Part shown: piece by piece, positions 1-9,372 of the stretch
Position numbering within the stretch: position 1 is the stretch's first letter
Layout of the letters: each line of letters opens with the position of its first letter
Assembly (NCBI RefSeq): GCF_000006405.1
Contig: NW_003210155.1
Span: 111,274 to 135,765 of the forward strand
Source of the DNA: Perkinsus marinus ATCC 50983
Lineage: Eukaryota; Perkinsozoa; Perkinsida; Perkinsidae
Length of the DNA stretch: 24,492 nt
Reading direction: 5' to 3'
Program-made: the position numbers and the translations under genes
The notes under the pieces: model-generated
Databases searched by the model: none
Seen by the model: only the letters and a program-made list of their open reading frames with translations
What the model was told of the DNA's origin: nothing

Positions 1-229
1 AATACATGTGATAGTGCAGAGGCAAACAGAATGGTAACTTGCTGTTAAATCTCTGTAAACTTCATGGAGTAAAGCAGCGATCAGTCCAAGCTGGGAGAAC
101 CAGTGGGACTGTTTTCAGAGTAGTGCTAGCAAGCGTGAGGTCTTCGCCTCTAGATAAGCCATCGGCCAAGTTGAGCTTTGACGGGACATGAGCAACAAAT
201 ATGGCCGTAATGTGTGTAGGTCGGCAATC

Positions 230-1760
230 CCTCTCCAGAACTCGCTACTGATAACATTCAAAGAAGGAGATAAGGACGATCCGCGTAGAATGAGGCTTTC
301 ACAAGTCGTGTTATCAACAAAAAGGAGAACTGGCTTATCACGAATGTAAGTGCTGAAAGACTCAAGTGCGGCTCCTGCAGCGAGAATTTCCAACTTGTTA
401 ATATGCACGCTACGAGAGTTAGCAAGTTGTAGCTTTCCCGCCATTCCGGAGGTCGTAGATTGGTATGGAGCTACTATCCCCAGGCCGAAAGTCGATGAAG
501 CATCTGAGTAGCACCAGAATGGAGCATGATGTAGACTGCATTCTCTCACAAGGTCTCGTGCATATGACCTTGCTGAGAATAACGAGATTAAGCTCGATAT
601 AGCGAAATCGATAACGTCAGATGACATCTGTAAGCCCTGGGTAGCACGTATCAGGATTCGAGTTTGCGCTCTACCAAGTCTGCCCAAAAGAGCTTCACAG
701 CAAAACGAGGTCTTGCCGGTAAGCTTGGACGTCAAGAGGGCATGGTTCTGAAGGGCAGCGTGTAACTCTGATAGCAATGTCACTCTCCTGGTTGGAGTTA
801 GACGCACCACGCATCCACCACTAGAGAGATCAAGTTCCAAGCCGAGCAGTAAGTTGCGAGAAGCTGGTGGAACGGTTTTGGAACTATTTACTTGAGCACC
901 AGTTAGGGTGTTGAGGAAGAGGAAGAACTCAAACGAAGACTGACAGGTTTCCCAACCTTCTATGGAAAAATAGTCGTCCATGTAACTTACATGATGTAAG
1001 AGAATAGAGGGCAAAGACCCAAAAATCTGGCCAAATGACAGTGGAGTTCGCCTACCCGAAGGTAGGCGGACACGCTGCCGATAGCTCCGAATGGAGCCAC
1101 TAGTGGCTTCACTACTTGAACAGAACCATCAGTGTGGATGAATAGTCCAGCGGCATATGATGCATCCTGCTTGGTGAGCGGTAATTGACGATAGGCCGCT
1201 TGATGATCAATGCGAGCCAAATGGAAGTCCGTCTGGTCAGACTTTGCCTCCGCTATCAATGAGGCTACATGACCCAAACGAGGCATTTCGACTTTATGTC
1301 GGGTAGTAGTGGCATTGTTGAACGTATAACGGCCCCCACGGAAGGAATAGTTCGATATGAGACGAATTTTGTCGCCTTGATCGATGCCAAACAGTGGTGA
1401 AACATACGAGATTGACTTTGGAAGCTCATTGTCACAAATAGGAAAAGGCCCTTGAAGGGCCGCCCTTCTGCTCGACCTAGAGACACTTCCGCCAGTATAT
1501 CCGCAGAGAGGGCTTCCTGGAGACGCTCGTCGGTTTTAGAGGTTCGTAAGTAGGAGGACATACGTTGAATATCGCGAGTCCGTAGCATCAGATCATTTCT
1601 GTCACAACGGGCAACCCGCGGTTTGGTTAACTTCGGGAAGAGGCCTCCGTCGGGAATGTCGCCTGTGATGGGGAAACCTTGAGAGAGATCTCTGACCAAT
1701 TGTGAGTCGACGTGGTTGGTGAGACTCACTAGAAGTTGAAGTGTGTGTAGGTTCCAGTGA
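230..1760 (-). pseudogene. Reverse transcriptase and RNase H region of the retroelement
   Basis: This is the pol part of the leftmost element. The RT begins near 1,690 with a LSQGFPITGDIPDGG segment. A finger/palm block with an aromatic Asp-x-x-AYRQLPL motif and PFGAIGS follows near 1,080-1,210. The catalytic YMDD box lies near 980 and a LLGLELDL segment just after it. RNase H follows from about 515 to 230. Sequence relatives would be DIRS/Ngaro-type or pararetrovirus-like polymerases. The region is spread over more than one frame and counts as a fossil. Confidence 0.75.
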
Positions 1761-2543
1761 GAAGCTGCTAAATGGGGCTTGAACTTGCAGTTAGAGGGAG
1801 ATGAGGCAGAGAGTTGACTCAAGGCAACTTGATTATGACGGCGAAGCCAACGAAGTTCGGCCTTAGTAAGAGCTCGCAAAGCAGATGCTACAACCTGTAG
1901 CATAGTAGGAAGTTCGTACTTGGTCTCGATGTCGAAACCCTGCTCCAACACCCAGCTTGCATGTGCAAAGGGAGAGTCTACCACCGAAGGCGGGTCGTAG
2001 TCGGCCTGGTGAAGGCCACGAGTGGACTTGGATACGGGATACCCGTATCTGATGTCAACACCAGCTCTTGGACGAACGAGTAGGATATCGTGAGAGACAA
2101 CTGTTTCGACAACACCATCGAGTGAAGCCTGCTTGATGGCATGTAGCAGTTTACGGCGGATGCCAGCACGTGTTGATCGTAGGCCTCGTCTGGTTTTAGG
2201 AGGGCGTGATGTGTGTGATGATGTTGACAAACTCCGTTTGCCGGCGTAAGACATTTCGTGATGAAGAAGAGGTGGAAAGACCTGCCAACACAACGAGGTA
2301 GGCAACCAGAAGAGTTCAACAACCAGTTGTCTGGGAGAGCTCATAATCGCTGAGCATGGACATAGTGAACTGAAGCTCGAAGCGTGGTAGTAGGTGGAGA
2401 CAGAAAGTGATAGACTAGACGAGAATGGTGTGAGTAGACTCGTGGAGTGTGAATAATATCGGAAAGATTCGACAAGAGACAGGGGAAAAAAGGCGTCCGT
2501 AGGACTAGAGATAGACCATGAGCATGGCTTTTTGCTTTTGATT

Positions 2544-3542
2544 TCATTTGCGACCGTCGGACTTGGCAGGGGTGGAAGACGCAGAGTTTTTGTTTTGGTG
2601 CTTATCCCATGAGCCACAAGACCACCACTTGGTATTGTTGTAGTTGTTCCAGTCAGACCTAGTCGTTCTGTCCCACCAAGAGTAGGATGTAGGCCAAAGT
2701 TTAGATGACCTCGGTTGAGATGGGACCGTGGGAGGAGCAGGAGTGAAGCCCGTGAAGGAGGTACAAATCTGCTCTAAAATAAAACATCTGTGATTCGTGA
2801 GTAAGAGATCGACGTCTGGTGTGCGATTGTCGGCCACGGCTGCTGCAATTTGCTGTATGAGGCTTTCAAAGGCTTGCTTGGCGCGGAGAGTCCCTTGAGG
2901 GCCGTAACCCATATCACATAACAGGCCAACTGTTGTTGCGCAGGCGGCATAGGAGATGAGATTGGCTTTGTGCAGACGAGCCATAAAGGCTTGTGCGCCC
3001 AAGATGACGGCAGTAAGGGGCAGAGATGTATTCGAGTCGTCAAATTTGTGACCCTTCATGCGACGCCACCCTTGTGAGATGAACTCGTACCAGCTAAGGT
3101 CCAACCAAGTAGATAACCAATTTCTCCTCTGAGGAACCGGCGCGAGAAGATGTCCTGGTATTGAAGGCGTGGTTGGCAGAGCATTCGGATGCGAATGCGG
3201 TGGGATAGGTGGGACCGTTGGTGGGATCGTGGACAACTTCGCTGGTTGAGGAGAGAGATCACCGTTCTCGGGCATGGTGAGTTTCAAGAAACTATGAGTT
3301 TGGGAGTCCATGTCATCGCTATCGGCGAGTGAGAGAGCTGCAGCATTGTCGTTGACTGATACTGATGACACAGGAGTAGCTGCATGTGGAGAAGGTAGTT
3401 GCTCGTGCTGGAGAGGGAGAGCCGAGTTCAAGCGTTTGGTACTTGAGGATGACCGTGTGGATTTTTTTCGAGGAGATAGTTTGAAAGGAGGCTTCTTGGT
3501 CACCGGTGTCTTGGCTGTAGACCTTCGTCTAGTTGCAGGCAT
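2544..3542 (-). CDS. Gag-like ORF of the retroelement
   Basis: An open frame of about 330 codons precedes the RT region of the same element. The first 60 residues are very basic (runs of Arg, Lys and Ser), as in nucleic-acid-binding gag N-termini. A Pro-rich stretch follows, then a more ordered helical part with WLDLSWYEFISQGWRRMKGH, and a Trp/Asn/Ser-rich tail. No CCHC zinc knuckle is visible. The first-ORF position and the composition are the only grounds for calling it gag-like. It could instead be an element-specific protein of unknown role. Confidence 0.55.
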   Translation of the reverse strand: MPATRRRSTAKTPVTKKPPFKLSPRKKSTRSSSSTKRLNSALPLQHEQLPSPHAATPVSSVSVNDNAAALSLADSDDMDSQTHSFLKLTMPENGDLSPQPAKLSTIPPTVPPIPPHSHPNALPTTPSIPGHLLAPVPQRRNWLSTWLDLSWYEFISQGWRRMKGHKFDDSNTSLPLTAVILGAQAFMARLHKANLISYAACATTVGLLCDMGYGPQGTLRAKQAFESLIQQIAAAVADNRTPDVDLLLTNHRCFILEQICTSFTGFTPAPPTVPSQPRSSKLWPTSYSWWDRTTRSDWNNYNNTKWWSCGSWDKHQNKNSASSTPAKSDGRK

Positions 3543-3559
3543 ATCGAGAGGAGAATTAC

Positions 3560-4430
3560 AGCGGAAACTGAATGTGAAGGGACGGTTCGTTAGCCAACAA
3601 ATACCCTAAACACAGAGGAGTACACCCGTGGTCGAGCAGACATACTTGCCGCATCAACCAGCTGAGATACTCCAAAGGAAGAGGACTAAATGTCGAGGCG
3701 CCGGTCTTGACAAAGTGGGTAAGATAGAATAACCCGTGAGCGGGCAAGCTAGGGGACTGCAAACTAGCGAGGTTGAGTGAGCCCAACCAGTTCGAGGGGA
3801 GGCTCGGGAGCGTCAACAGGAGGAGCCTGTGCACACAGGGGCAGAGAGCCGAGTAGTCACCGAAAGCCTGTCGGTGAACAAGAGTGTTAGTGCGAGGAAA
3901 AGATCGCCAAGGTGGGGAGAGACCCACAAGGGAAATGACGGGAGAGAATGAGATGAGTAGTTACTTGGAGATACTCTCGTGTGCCCACGCTCTGGAGGAG
4001 CTCCATACAAGGGCAGCTTCGTTCTCCCGTGCGTGCGAGTTCTGATGTCGCTCGCCCTATTGTGTACGCACACACAAGCACACTCGTGTGTTATCATTCT
4101 CACGCCCGAGGCTAAAATACGCATTTTTTCAGCTGATGGATTTATCAACGGACTCATCATCGTTCGTATCCAACAGCTGATAAAAAGCACGAACAGTTCT
4201 TAATAATTTTAACTTGCGCATTCTCGTGATGGATTCACGGAATATCGGAAACTCAGCGTTTGAAAGTCGACGCCTTGAAAAGTCGCAAGAGACGCGCCCT
4301 CTGTTCAGGGGGGTTTCCACGCCCAAGGCTAAAATGGGTACGTTCCTTAGCGGACCTCGTGGCTGTAACTGAAGTTCAACCTGGCTTGTGCTTCTAGACA
4401 AACTTCACTTGTTGACACCTACAGGAATGA
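3560..4430. other. Non-coding flank of the left retroelement with a short direct repeat
   Basis: No recognisable protein is encoded here; the open frames lack known domains. An 18-bp motif, cacgcccRaggctaaaat, occurs at 4,101-4,118 and again at 4,318-4,335 in the same orientation with one mismatch. A potential stem pairs a T-rich stretch ending in cagctg near 4,126-4,137 with cagctgataaaaa near 4,174-4,186. These may belong to the terminal region of the retroelement, but without its other end this cannot be shown. Confidence 0.35.
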
Positions 4431-5198
4431 TAGTGATTCATTCTTGGATATGAATCTATGCAGTCTTTGGTTTGGAAGCATCCGGGTCCACCTGGAGACA
4501 CGAAGCCTGTCCCTATGAAAGTTCGAGCTTAATGAGACTTTTGCCGGCTTGTTAACAGCGAGTACCGATTTTGCTATCATTATAAATCACTACTATGTAT
4601 TGCTATTGACTGTTATCACGGGGTAACTCGTTAACCCAACATTAGAAAGTCAACCCGGAGCGACGCTTCACCAGCGTGCGTCCGGAACGCAACCGCCTTC
4701 GCCAACGCCCGAAGATACCCACGGTTTCACCGAAGCAGAGCTTGCGTAGGCCTCTGGACGAGTCAGCTCCGAGACTTTGTCAGATGATTGCGTCCTTCTC
4801 CCACCCACCCTCGATCCGTGGCGGAAGGAATCGGGTTTGTCTGCAACTTCGTCCCCTTGCTGTTTTAGCAAGGCTTAGAGTATGGTGGGGCCTGCCGAGC
4901 AGTGCCCCCTTCTCGTCTCAAGTCGTGCGACGATAATCGGACAAACCTCAATTTCCTTTGAGATGAAATCTTCGCATCGCTGTGAAGAATTTTCATCCCC
5001 AGACCCAAGCGCCGCGATCGAGTGGCCTTTTTAAACACTACATCAGCAACCTCAGGTCATCATAACAAGGAAAGTGCTCCACCGTGGAGCCTCCACGGGA
5101 TCCATGGCGACAACAACGAGGTTTCACGGGCGTTGGGGTCACGTCACCACCAAGGCCGTCTCGTCCTATCTTTTTTATCCTTTGCACCGTCAATCACG
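4431..5198. other. Intergenic region, with a hairpin at 4962-4997
   Basis: No gene is recognised. Both strands have short open frames in the GC-rich part at 4,650-4,930, without known motifs. An imperfect hairpin pairs GATGAAATCTTC (from 4,962) with GAAGAATTTTCATC (ending 4,997), about 200 bp upstream of the secreted-protein start. It may be a transcribed structure of the leader or chance. A plus-strand open frame runs in from 5,022 ahead of the chosen start at 5,199, but it does not resemble a signal sequence. Confidence 0.3.
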
Positions 5199-5621
5199 AT
5201 GTTCGCCCGCTATCTTGCCCTTATCGCGGTTACAGTCACCAATGTTGCCGCTGACAAGCTTTGTGGTACTCGACTGTGCCAGCAGGAAGTTGGTCATGGC
5301 TCTTACTGTAAGGATTACCAGCGAGATCCAGCTGGGCGTGTTTGCCAGACTCTCGATCCCAAGGACACCAGAATCATCCCCTGCGAATGTCCTAAGCCAA
5401 CCCCCACCACAACTACCACTACTCAACCACCGACACCAACCCCCACCACAACTACCACTACTCAACCACCGACACCTCCTCATAGGCCTTGTACTCTCGG
5501 TGATTTTGTCTGTGACTTGGCGACACAAGGTGGTATCTGTAGGAGGTTGCCGGGCTGGAAGTTCGTCGGAAAGTGCGATGGTGGTTCCAAACCTGATCCT
5601 TTCCCATGCTTCTGCATCTAG
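5199..5621 (+). CDS. Small secreted protein with two six-Cys modules and a Thr/Pro-rich linker
   Basis: The 140-residue product starts MFARYLALIAVTVTNVAADK, a typical signal peptide with likely cleavage after VAA near residue 19; this fixes the start over the longer open frame. The mature protein has two homologous-looking cysteine modules. The first is C-x4-C-x9-C-x11-C-x12-C-x-C and the second, at the C-terminus, is C-x6-C-x8-C-x11-C-x10-C-x-C. Between them lies a mucin-like linker of Thr and Pro, encoded by two exact copies of a 39-bp unit (5,397-5,435 and 5,436-5,474; 13 residues each). The Thr run is a likely O-glycosylation region. Secretion is well supported. The function is not known; the Cys spacing does not match a family I can name with confidence. 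A surface or effector role would fit a parasite but is only inference. Confidence 0.75.
   Translation: MFARYLALIAVTVTNVAADKLCGTRLCQQEVGHGSYCKDYQRDPAGRVCQTLDPKDTRIIPCECPKPTPTTTTTTQPPTPTPTTTTTTQPPTPPHRPCTLGDFVCDLATQGGICRRLPGWKFVGKCDGGSKPDPFPCFCI
5397..5474 (+). repeat. Two exact 39-bp tandem repeats in the secreted-protein linker
   Basis: The 39-bp unit keeps the reading frame and encodes PTPTTTTTTQPPT twice. The two copies are identical, which suggests a recent duplication or ongoing length change by slippage, so the linker length probably varies between strains. Confidence 0.9.
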
Positions 5622-5636
5622 GAGTAGAATCTACTC
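5622..5636 (+). other. Hairpin immediately after the secreted-protein stop codon
   Basis: GAGTAG-AAT-CTACTC forms a perfect 6-bp stem with a 3-nt loop starting at the base after the stop codon. It could shape the 3' UTR, but a role is not shown. Confidence 0.4.
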
Positions 5637-5699
5637 AGTAGATGTAGCTTCAATTTTTTCACCTTCTTTTCTCATTCTCCCTAAATAAGAGCGTCATTC

Positions 5700-6680
5700 A
5701 CGCATATACCGACTCGCCTGTAGGATGCAGCGACGGTTATTGAAATACTACGGTTGTGTTCTTTGTCACTTATGGCAGTGCCATGGGGGTTCACTCTACG
5801 GTCCATGTTGGCAAACTCGTTACTCACCACTATTCACTATTCAACATTCCACACCACTAACAATGATAAAATTATGTTCCTACAGTGAATCGAACTCGTA
5901 GACCATCAGTACGGAACTCACGATCACTATCCATTAGACTATAACTACTCGTAAGAGATCATCTCTTAGAGATGCAACCCTTCCCAGTAGGTTGAGTTGC
6001 TCTTCATAGTATGAAGTTCATACTGACCACCCGCTCCATCTGATGCACAGTTATCAGGTGATGTGAGACTTCCACTGCCTCAGGAGATCCCTTCTTCGTT
6101 GAAGGGGATCCATACCCACTACAAACACAATGAGTAAAGCTATTAGAACACGATAGTCCCATGGGAGGTATCAATGATGACGGAATGCACTGCCAAAAAA
6201 TCTACTTAGAGTTTTCCTGGTGCCTTGTCTGAATGCATTGGCCGATGCCAACAACTCTCCCGCTCCCATTGGAGGAACTAGTAGCCAACTACCAACACAG
6301 AGAAATGATGAAAAACATGTCAGTTTTGAGTCCTCACTAAGTAGCTGCACCTATCGATGCCAAAATGCCAATGACTAGTAAAGCGATGAGGAGCTTCCTC
6401 ACAGCATTGGACGGACAGGATATCTGACTTACACGCTCGAGAGATACGAATAGGTCAGGCTGGCATCGAGATCGACGATAATGTCGGAAGACTCAAAAGT
6501 TGTGAGTCACAACAGGTAGATGAAAATTAGGACAAAATTTAGTGGGCAAAAGTAGGGGAAAATTTTTTCCATTGAATCTTACAAGTGGGAGCATTCAGCT
6601 CATAACACTAACTAACTCATCAATATCGGTTTTTTCTCGAAGGCGAAGTTATCCAGCTAGTTGGATTATATTCCGAATTA
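5700..6680. other. Gene-free stretch rich in short palindromes
   Basis: No coding region is recognised. It holds the tRNA-like sequence and a series of palindromes with a single central base: 5,772-5,784, 5,952-5,968, 6,008-6,024 and 6,499-6,513. It also has an even palindrome at 6,157-6,166 and a longer stem pairing 6,087-6,095 with 6,101-6,110. The rest has no structure I can name. Confidence 0.5.
5876..5958 (-). ncRNA. Degenerate tRNA-like sequence (possibly Arg, CCG)
   Basis: Read on the minus strand, this stretch has a D-arm-like TAGTCTAATGGATAG, a possible anticodon loop TTCCGTA giving CCG, and a B-box-like GAGTTCGATTC (plus-strand 5,887-5,897). The acceptor ends pair at about five of seven positions and the T-stem is poor. 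It is therefore more likely a tRNA relic or a tRNA-derived repeat than a working tRNA. The same B-box string occurs in the tRNA-like sequence inside the NOL12 intron 4. Confidence 0.35.
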
Positions 6681-6690
6681 ATTTGGGGCA

Positions 6691-6815
6691 TTGGAGTTTC
6701 ACCCGTTTCATATGAACATATGAACTCATATTATGAAGTAGCGAAAGACTCTGTAAAAAACGCGATACTCGCGCTATGGAGTAGTTTTGAAATATGCTTT
6801 TCAAGTTAGGTTATA
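6691..6815 (+). repeat. MITE copy 1 (TTGGAGTTTCACCC family), decayed
   Basis: It begins with the family end TTGGAGTTTCACCCG and keeps the internal AAAACGCGATACTCGCG core and the tail resembling AGTAGTTTTGAAATATG. The far inverted end is eroded. Confidence 0.6.
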
Positions 6816-6836
6816 ATCCGTCATTAATTTGATGCT

Positions 6837-6950
6837 TCGGAGCTTCATTCATTCCACATGGAGTGGCGAAATACTCTGCGGAAAACGCAATATTCGCGAT
6901 GGTATGCAGTAGTCTTGAAATAGGTTTTTCATATTACGGGTGAAACTCCA
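6837..6950 (+). repeat. MITE copy 2
   Basis: It opens with a diverged left end (CGGAGCTTCATTC), has the core AAACGCAATATTCGCGATGG and closes with GGGTGAAACTCCA, the inverted form of the family end. It is about 114 bp, close to the family length. Confidence 0.7.
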
Positions 6951-7400
6951 TCGTATATTTGAAGTGATGATAAGAGAAGCAAAAGCTCTTACAGTTCGAT
7001 ATCTGGGCAGCCCTCCTGTCATTAATTCTCCAATTAATATGGCATTCTTGTCGTTATTGTTATCGCATTCTTTCGGCAAGCACACATTGGATGTTATAGC
7101 GACTTGGTTGTACGGTGACACGCTCGTTTCCAAAGAACACATTTTGCCTGAAAATCGCCCGCTATTAACAGACGAGATCGGAAGTATGCCTTTCTCGAAA
7201 TAGAGAAATTCGAAGCCTAGATTATAGATGTCTTTTCACCACATGCACTGCGTGCCAATTTGATACTATGCAAATGTGAAGAGTGTACGTTTTCCACTCC
7301 CGGATGAATGATAGCGACTGACTATTAGTGAGCAACTTGGCTCTATCATAGTCTTGAGAGGTTACTTTCATCACATTACATGTCCAGAGTAATGTTCACA
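6951..7400. other. No gene seen between MITE copies
   Basis: Short open frames on both strands (up to about 97 codons) overlap each other, lack known motifs and partly run through repeat sequence. I see no reason to call a gene. Confidence 0.4.
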
Positions 7401-7490
7401 TTGGAGTTTCACCCGCTTTACGTGAAATGGCGTTGTTCTCCGTGAAAAACTCTTTGTTTCGCAGTGATACGCAGCACTCGTGAAGTATAT
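7401..7490 (+). repeat. MITE copy 3, partial
   Basis: The left end TTGGAGTTTCACCCGC and the following TTTACGTGAAATGGCG match the family. The core and right end are degraded. Confidence 0.55.
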
Positions 7491-7771
7491 TCAAATATTT
7501 CCACAGCAGTTCAACAGAATTATCAGAATCAATTTACACTCATGCCAATATGAGTTTATGCGTCTATCACATTATCTTTTAATTACACTCTTCTGAACTT
7601 ACCGAAGCTTTCGGAGCAAAATCGTTCCCAATCTTCTCCGTAACGACAATCCACTCCACAACGTGAATTGCAATTTTCGAATCGTTGGTTGCCAAAATCA
7701 ACCTAAAATATACTCCGGAATCAGTGTAGAGGAATATTCACATACTCAAGTACATGTGTGTTGGAGAAGAT

Positions 7772-8055
7772 ACGCTCGCCTCAGCTCAGCTCAGGAATTC
7801 CCCCACTAGTTACAGAAGTTTACATGTGAACTCGAGCAGAAACGTACAGAAGCCAAGGAGAATTTGCCATGATTTTCATATTGTCACCAACACATGTCGC
7901 TGACCATGTGCATATTTTCCCACACTATACATGTATAAGTAGCACTATGAAAGTTTTTGAGGAAGTTTTCGTTGGTTTCCGAACACTTCTACTCGAGTTC
8001 ATGTGTAAACCTCTACAATTAGGGAACTGCTGAGCTCAGGTGAAGAGAGCGAACG
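7772..8055. mobile_element. Foldback element A (long inverted repeats, non-autonomous)
   Basis: The left arm (from CGCTCGCCTCAGCTCAG near 7,772) and the inverted right arm (ending CGAACG at about 8,055) match imperfectly over roughly 110-120 bp. Shared landmarks are CAGCTCAGG, TTTACATGTGAACTCGAG and the GAAACCAACGAAAACTTCCTC-like block. The middle holds the CATGTGCATATTTTCCC motif that recurs in related copies. There is no coding capacity. Long arms with no ORF suggest a non-autonomous DNA transposon; MULEs often have such arms, but a link to a given transposase is inference. Confidence 0.65.
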
Positions 8056-8176
8056 CACAATTCAACATTGCTCGAAAGCATGATTATGATGGCGATTCGG
8101 TCGCGCATTATTTCGGCTCTATTCTGTCTCCATTTCACGTGTATATGCTGCGCGCCTTGGACGTTATGAATGTACA

Positions 8177-8307
8177 GTAGAGTTGCACCCTAGTGATATG
8201 AAAACACTATCGGAGAATACATTTCCCGACTACTGTTTATCACCGCGAATATCGCGTTTTTCACCGAGTTTTACACCACTTCACGTAAAACGGGTTGGGA
8301 AACTCCA
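8177..8307 (-). repeat. MITE copy 4, inverted orientation
   Basis: It opens with GAGTTGCACCCTAGTGATATG, has ATCACCGCGAATATCGCG TTTTTCACCGAG as core and ends CGGGTTGGGAAACTCCA. The orientation is opposite to copies 1-3. Confidence 0.7.
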
Positions 8308-8967
8308 GTGCGTGGAAATTTAATGTGTATTGTATCACGTGATTAATGATGGTAAACAAGCACCCTACATTTTGTGAATTCACACACGATCTATGCGGGG
8401 GAAACAAACGCTAATCTCAGTATTCGAATCAGCACGCGTAGTCGACCATGTGCACATTCTCTCATCCTCAAAGACTTACCTCTTCACAACAAGTCGCCAC
8501 TGAGTTTTGGAAAATCATATAACACAAACTTCGCTCGCGCTGGTACCAAAATTGGAATGCCGAGGAATGCGTCTGAAAAAAATCGGAATTTCCGCGATGT
8601 AAAACTTCAAAATTTACCATTTTATGCCAAGCATTTGAGCATTCCAAACTGACTGCGTCAACGAAGCAGGCGAAGAGTAGTGCTACTGACACGAATCTGT
8701 GGAACCCCATGAATAAGGAAACTTGTGTGAGTAGACAAATCGATAACATATAATCCATGCATGAATTCAATTTCTTATTCTCATTCGATTATCCGCGGCA
8801 ATTCGAGAAGTATAATCAACATGAACTCAATTGTAGTTAGTAGTGACTTGATTGAGGCCATTACGACTCAAGGTAACAATGTGGGATATATGCACATGGT
8901 CAACTACACGTGTCAGACCTTTCCGGAGACACTTGCACAGAATCATTGTCCCTTTCGGTACAGGAAT
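8308..8967. other. No gene seen; fragments of the foldback family
   Basis: Short open frames here have no recognisable motif. Two pieces of the foldback family are visible: GTCGACCATGTGCACATTC near 8,440 and its inverted form ATGCACATGGTCAACTACACG near 8,891. The region thus appears to be layered repeat debris. Confidence 0.45.
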
Positions 8968-9372
8968 ATATGTTTGGTTTCCTCAACTGAGCTCGTAGGT
9001 TTCCTCACTATTTTATGAAAAATCACACGATTTTGGGTATAAGTATACAAAAATCAACGATAACTTCGCAAGATTTCCTCAAAATTTCCATATTCCTAGC
9101 AACACATGTAGTTCACCATGTGCATATATTCCCGCACTGGTCCCTTTAGCTAGCTAATGAGTCTTGGTAGGCTTCGCTGTATTCACTTACTCGGAAAACT
9201 CTACTGTTGTGTTATTATGGCTTCTAAGACTAAGGCCAATTATGTTGCTGTAAATGTGGAAATTCTGGGAAAATTTTGGGAAGTTATCGTTGGTTTTTGT
9301 GCACTCCTGCCCAAAACTCTCATAATGTGGTGAGGAAATTTACGAGCTCAGTTGAGGAAACCAAACATATGT
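8968..9372. mobile_element. Foldback element B (about 400 bp, long inverted repeats)
   Basis: The outer 40 bp at 8,968-9,009 and 9,330-9,372 are near-perfect inverted copies (ATATGTTTGGTTTCCTCAAC then TGAGCTCGTA). The similarity continues inward to about 150 bp per arm through the ACCAACGATAACTTC and AATTTCCATATTC blocks. The left arm also contains CACATGTAGTTCACCATGTG. There is no coding capacity. The arms of elements A and B are related, so they form one family, with partial copies also inside NOL12 introns 2 and 3. Confidence 0.75.

Larger units (their letters stand above)
1..3560 (-). mobile_element. Broken retroelement, DIRS-like or related (RT/RNase H plus gag-like ORF), truncated by the window edge
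   Basis: A minus-strand retroelement lies here. Read in its own direction it has a basic, Ser/Pro-rich gag-like ORF, then a reverse transcriptase, then an RNase H, and it leaves the window at base 1, so its 3' end is not seen. The RT carries a YMDD box near 975-985. The RNase H has the DIRS/pararetrovirus layout: an SDAS start near 513, a NKLEILA helix, then a FVDNTT strand. Ty3-type RNase H looks different. DIRS elements carry a tyrosine recombinase beyond RNase H; that part would lie outside the window, so the family call is tentative. The frames are interrupted about two or three times, so this is a fossil. Sequence up to about 4,340 may be its leader or terminal repeat, but the outer border cannot be fixed. 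Confidence 0.8.

Noticed and set aside
3310-3609. Plus-strand open frame opposite the gag-like ORF
   Set aside because: It is a shadow of the minus-strand gag-like frame.
4668-4936. Overlapping frames on both strands in a GC-rich segment
   Set aside because: Neither has a motif, a convincing start context or splice partners.
5190-5528. Minus-strand open frame of 112 codons opposite the secreted-protein gene
   Set aside because: It is antisense to a frame with a clear signal peptide and ordered cysteines, and has no motif of its own.
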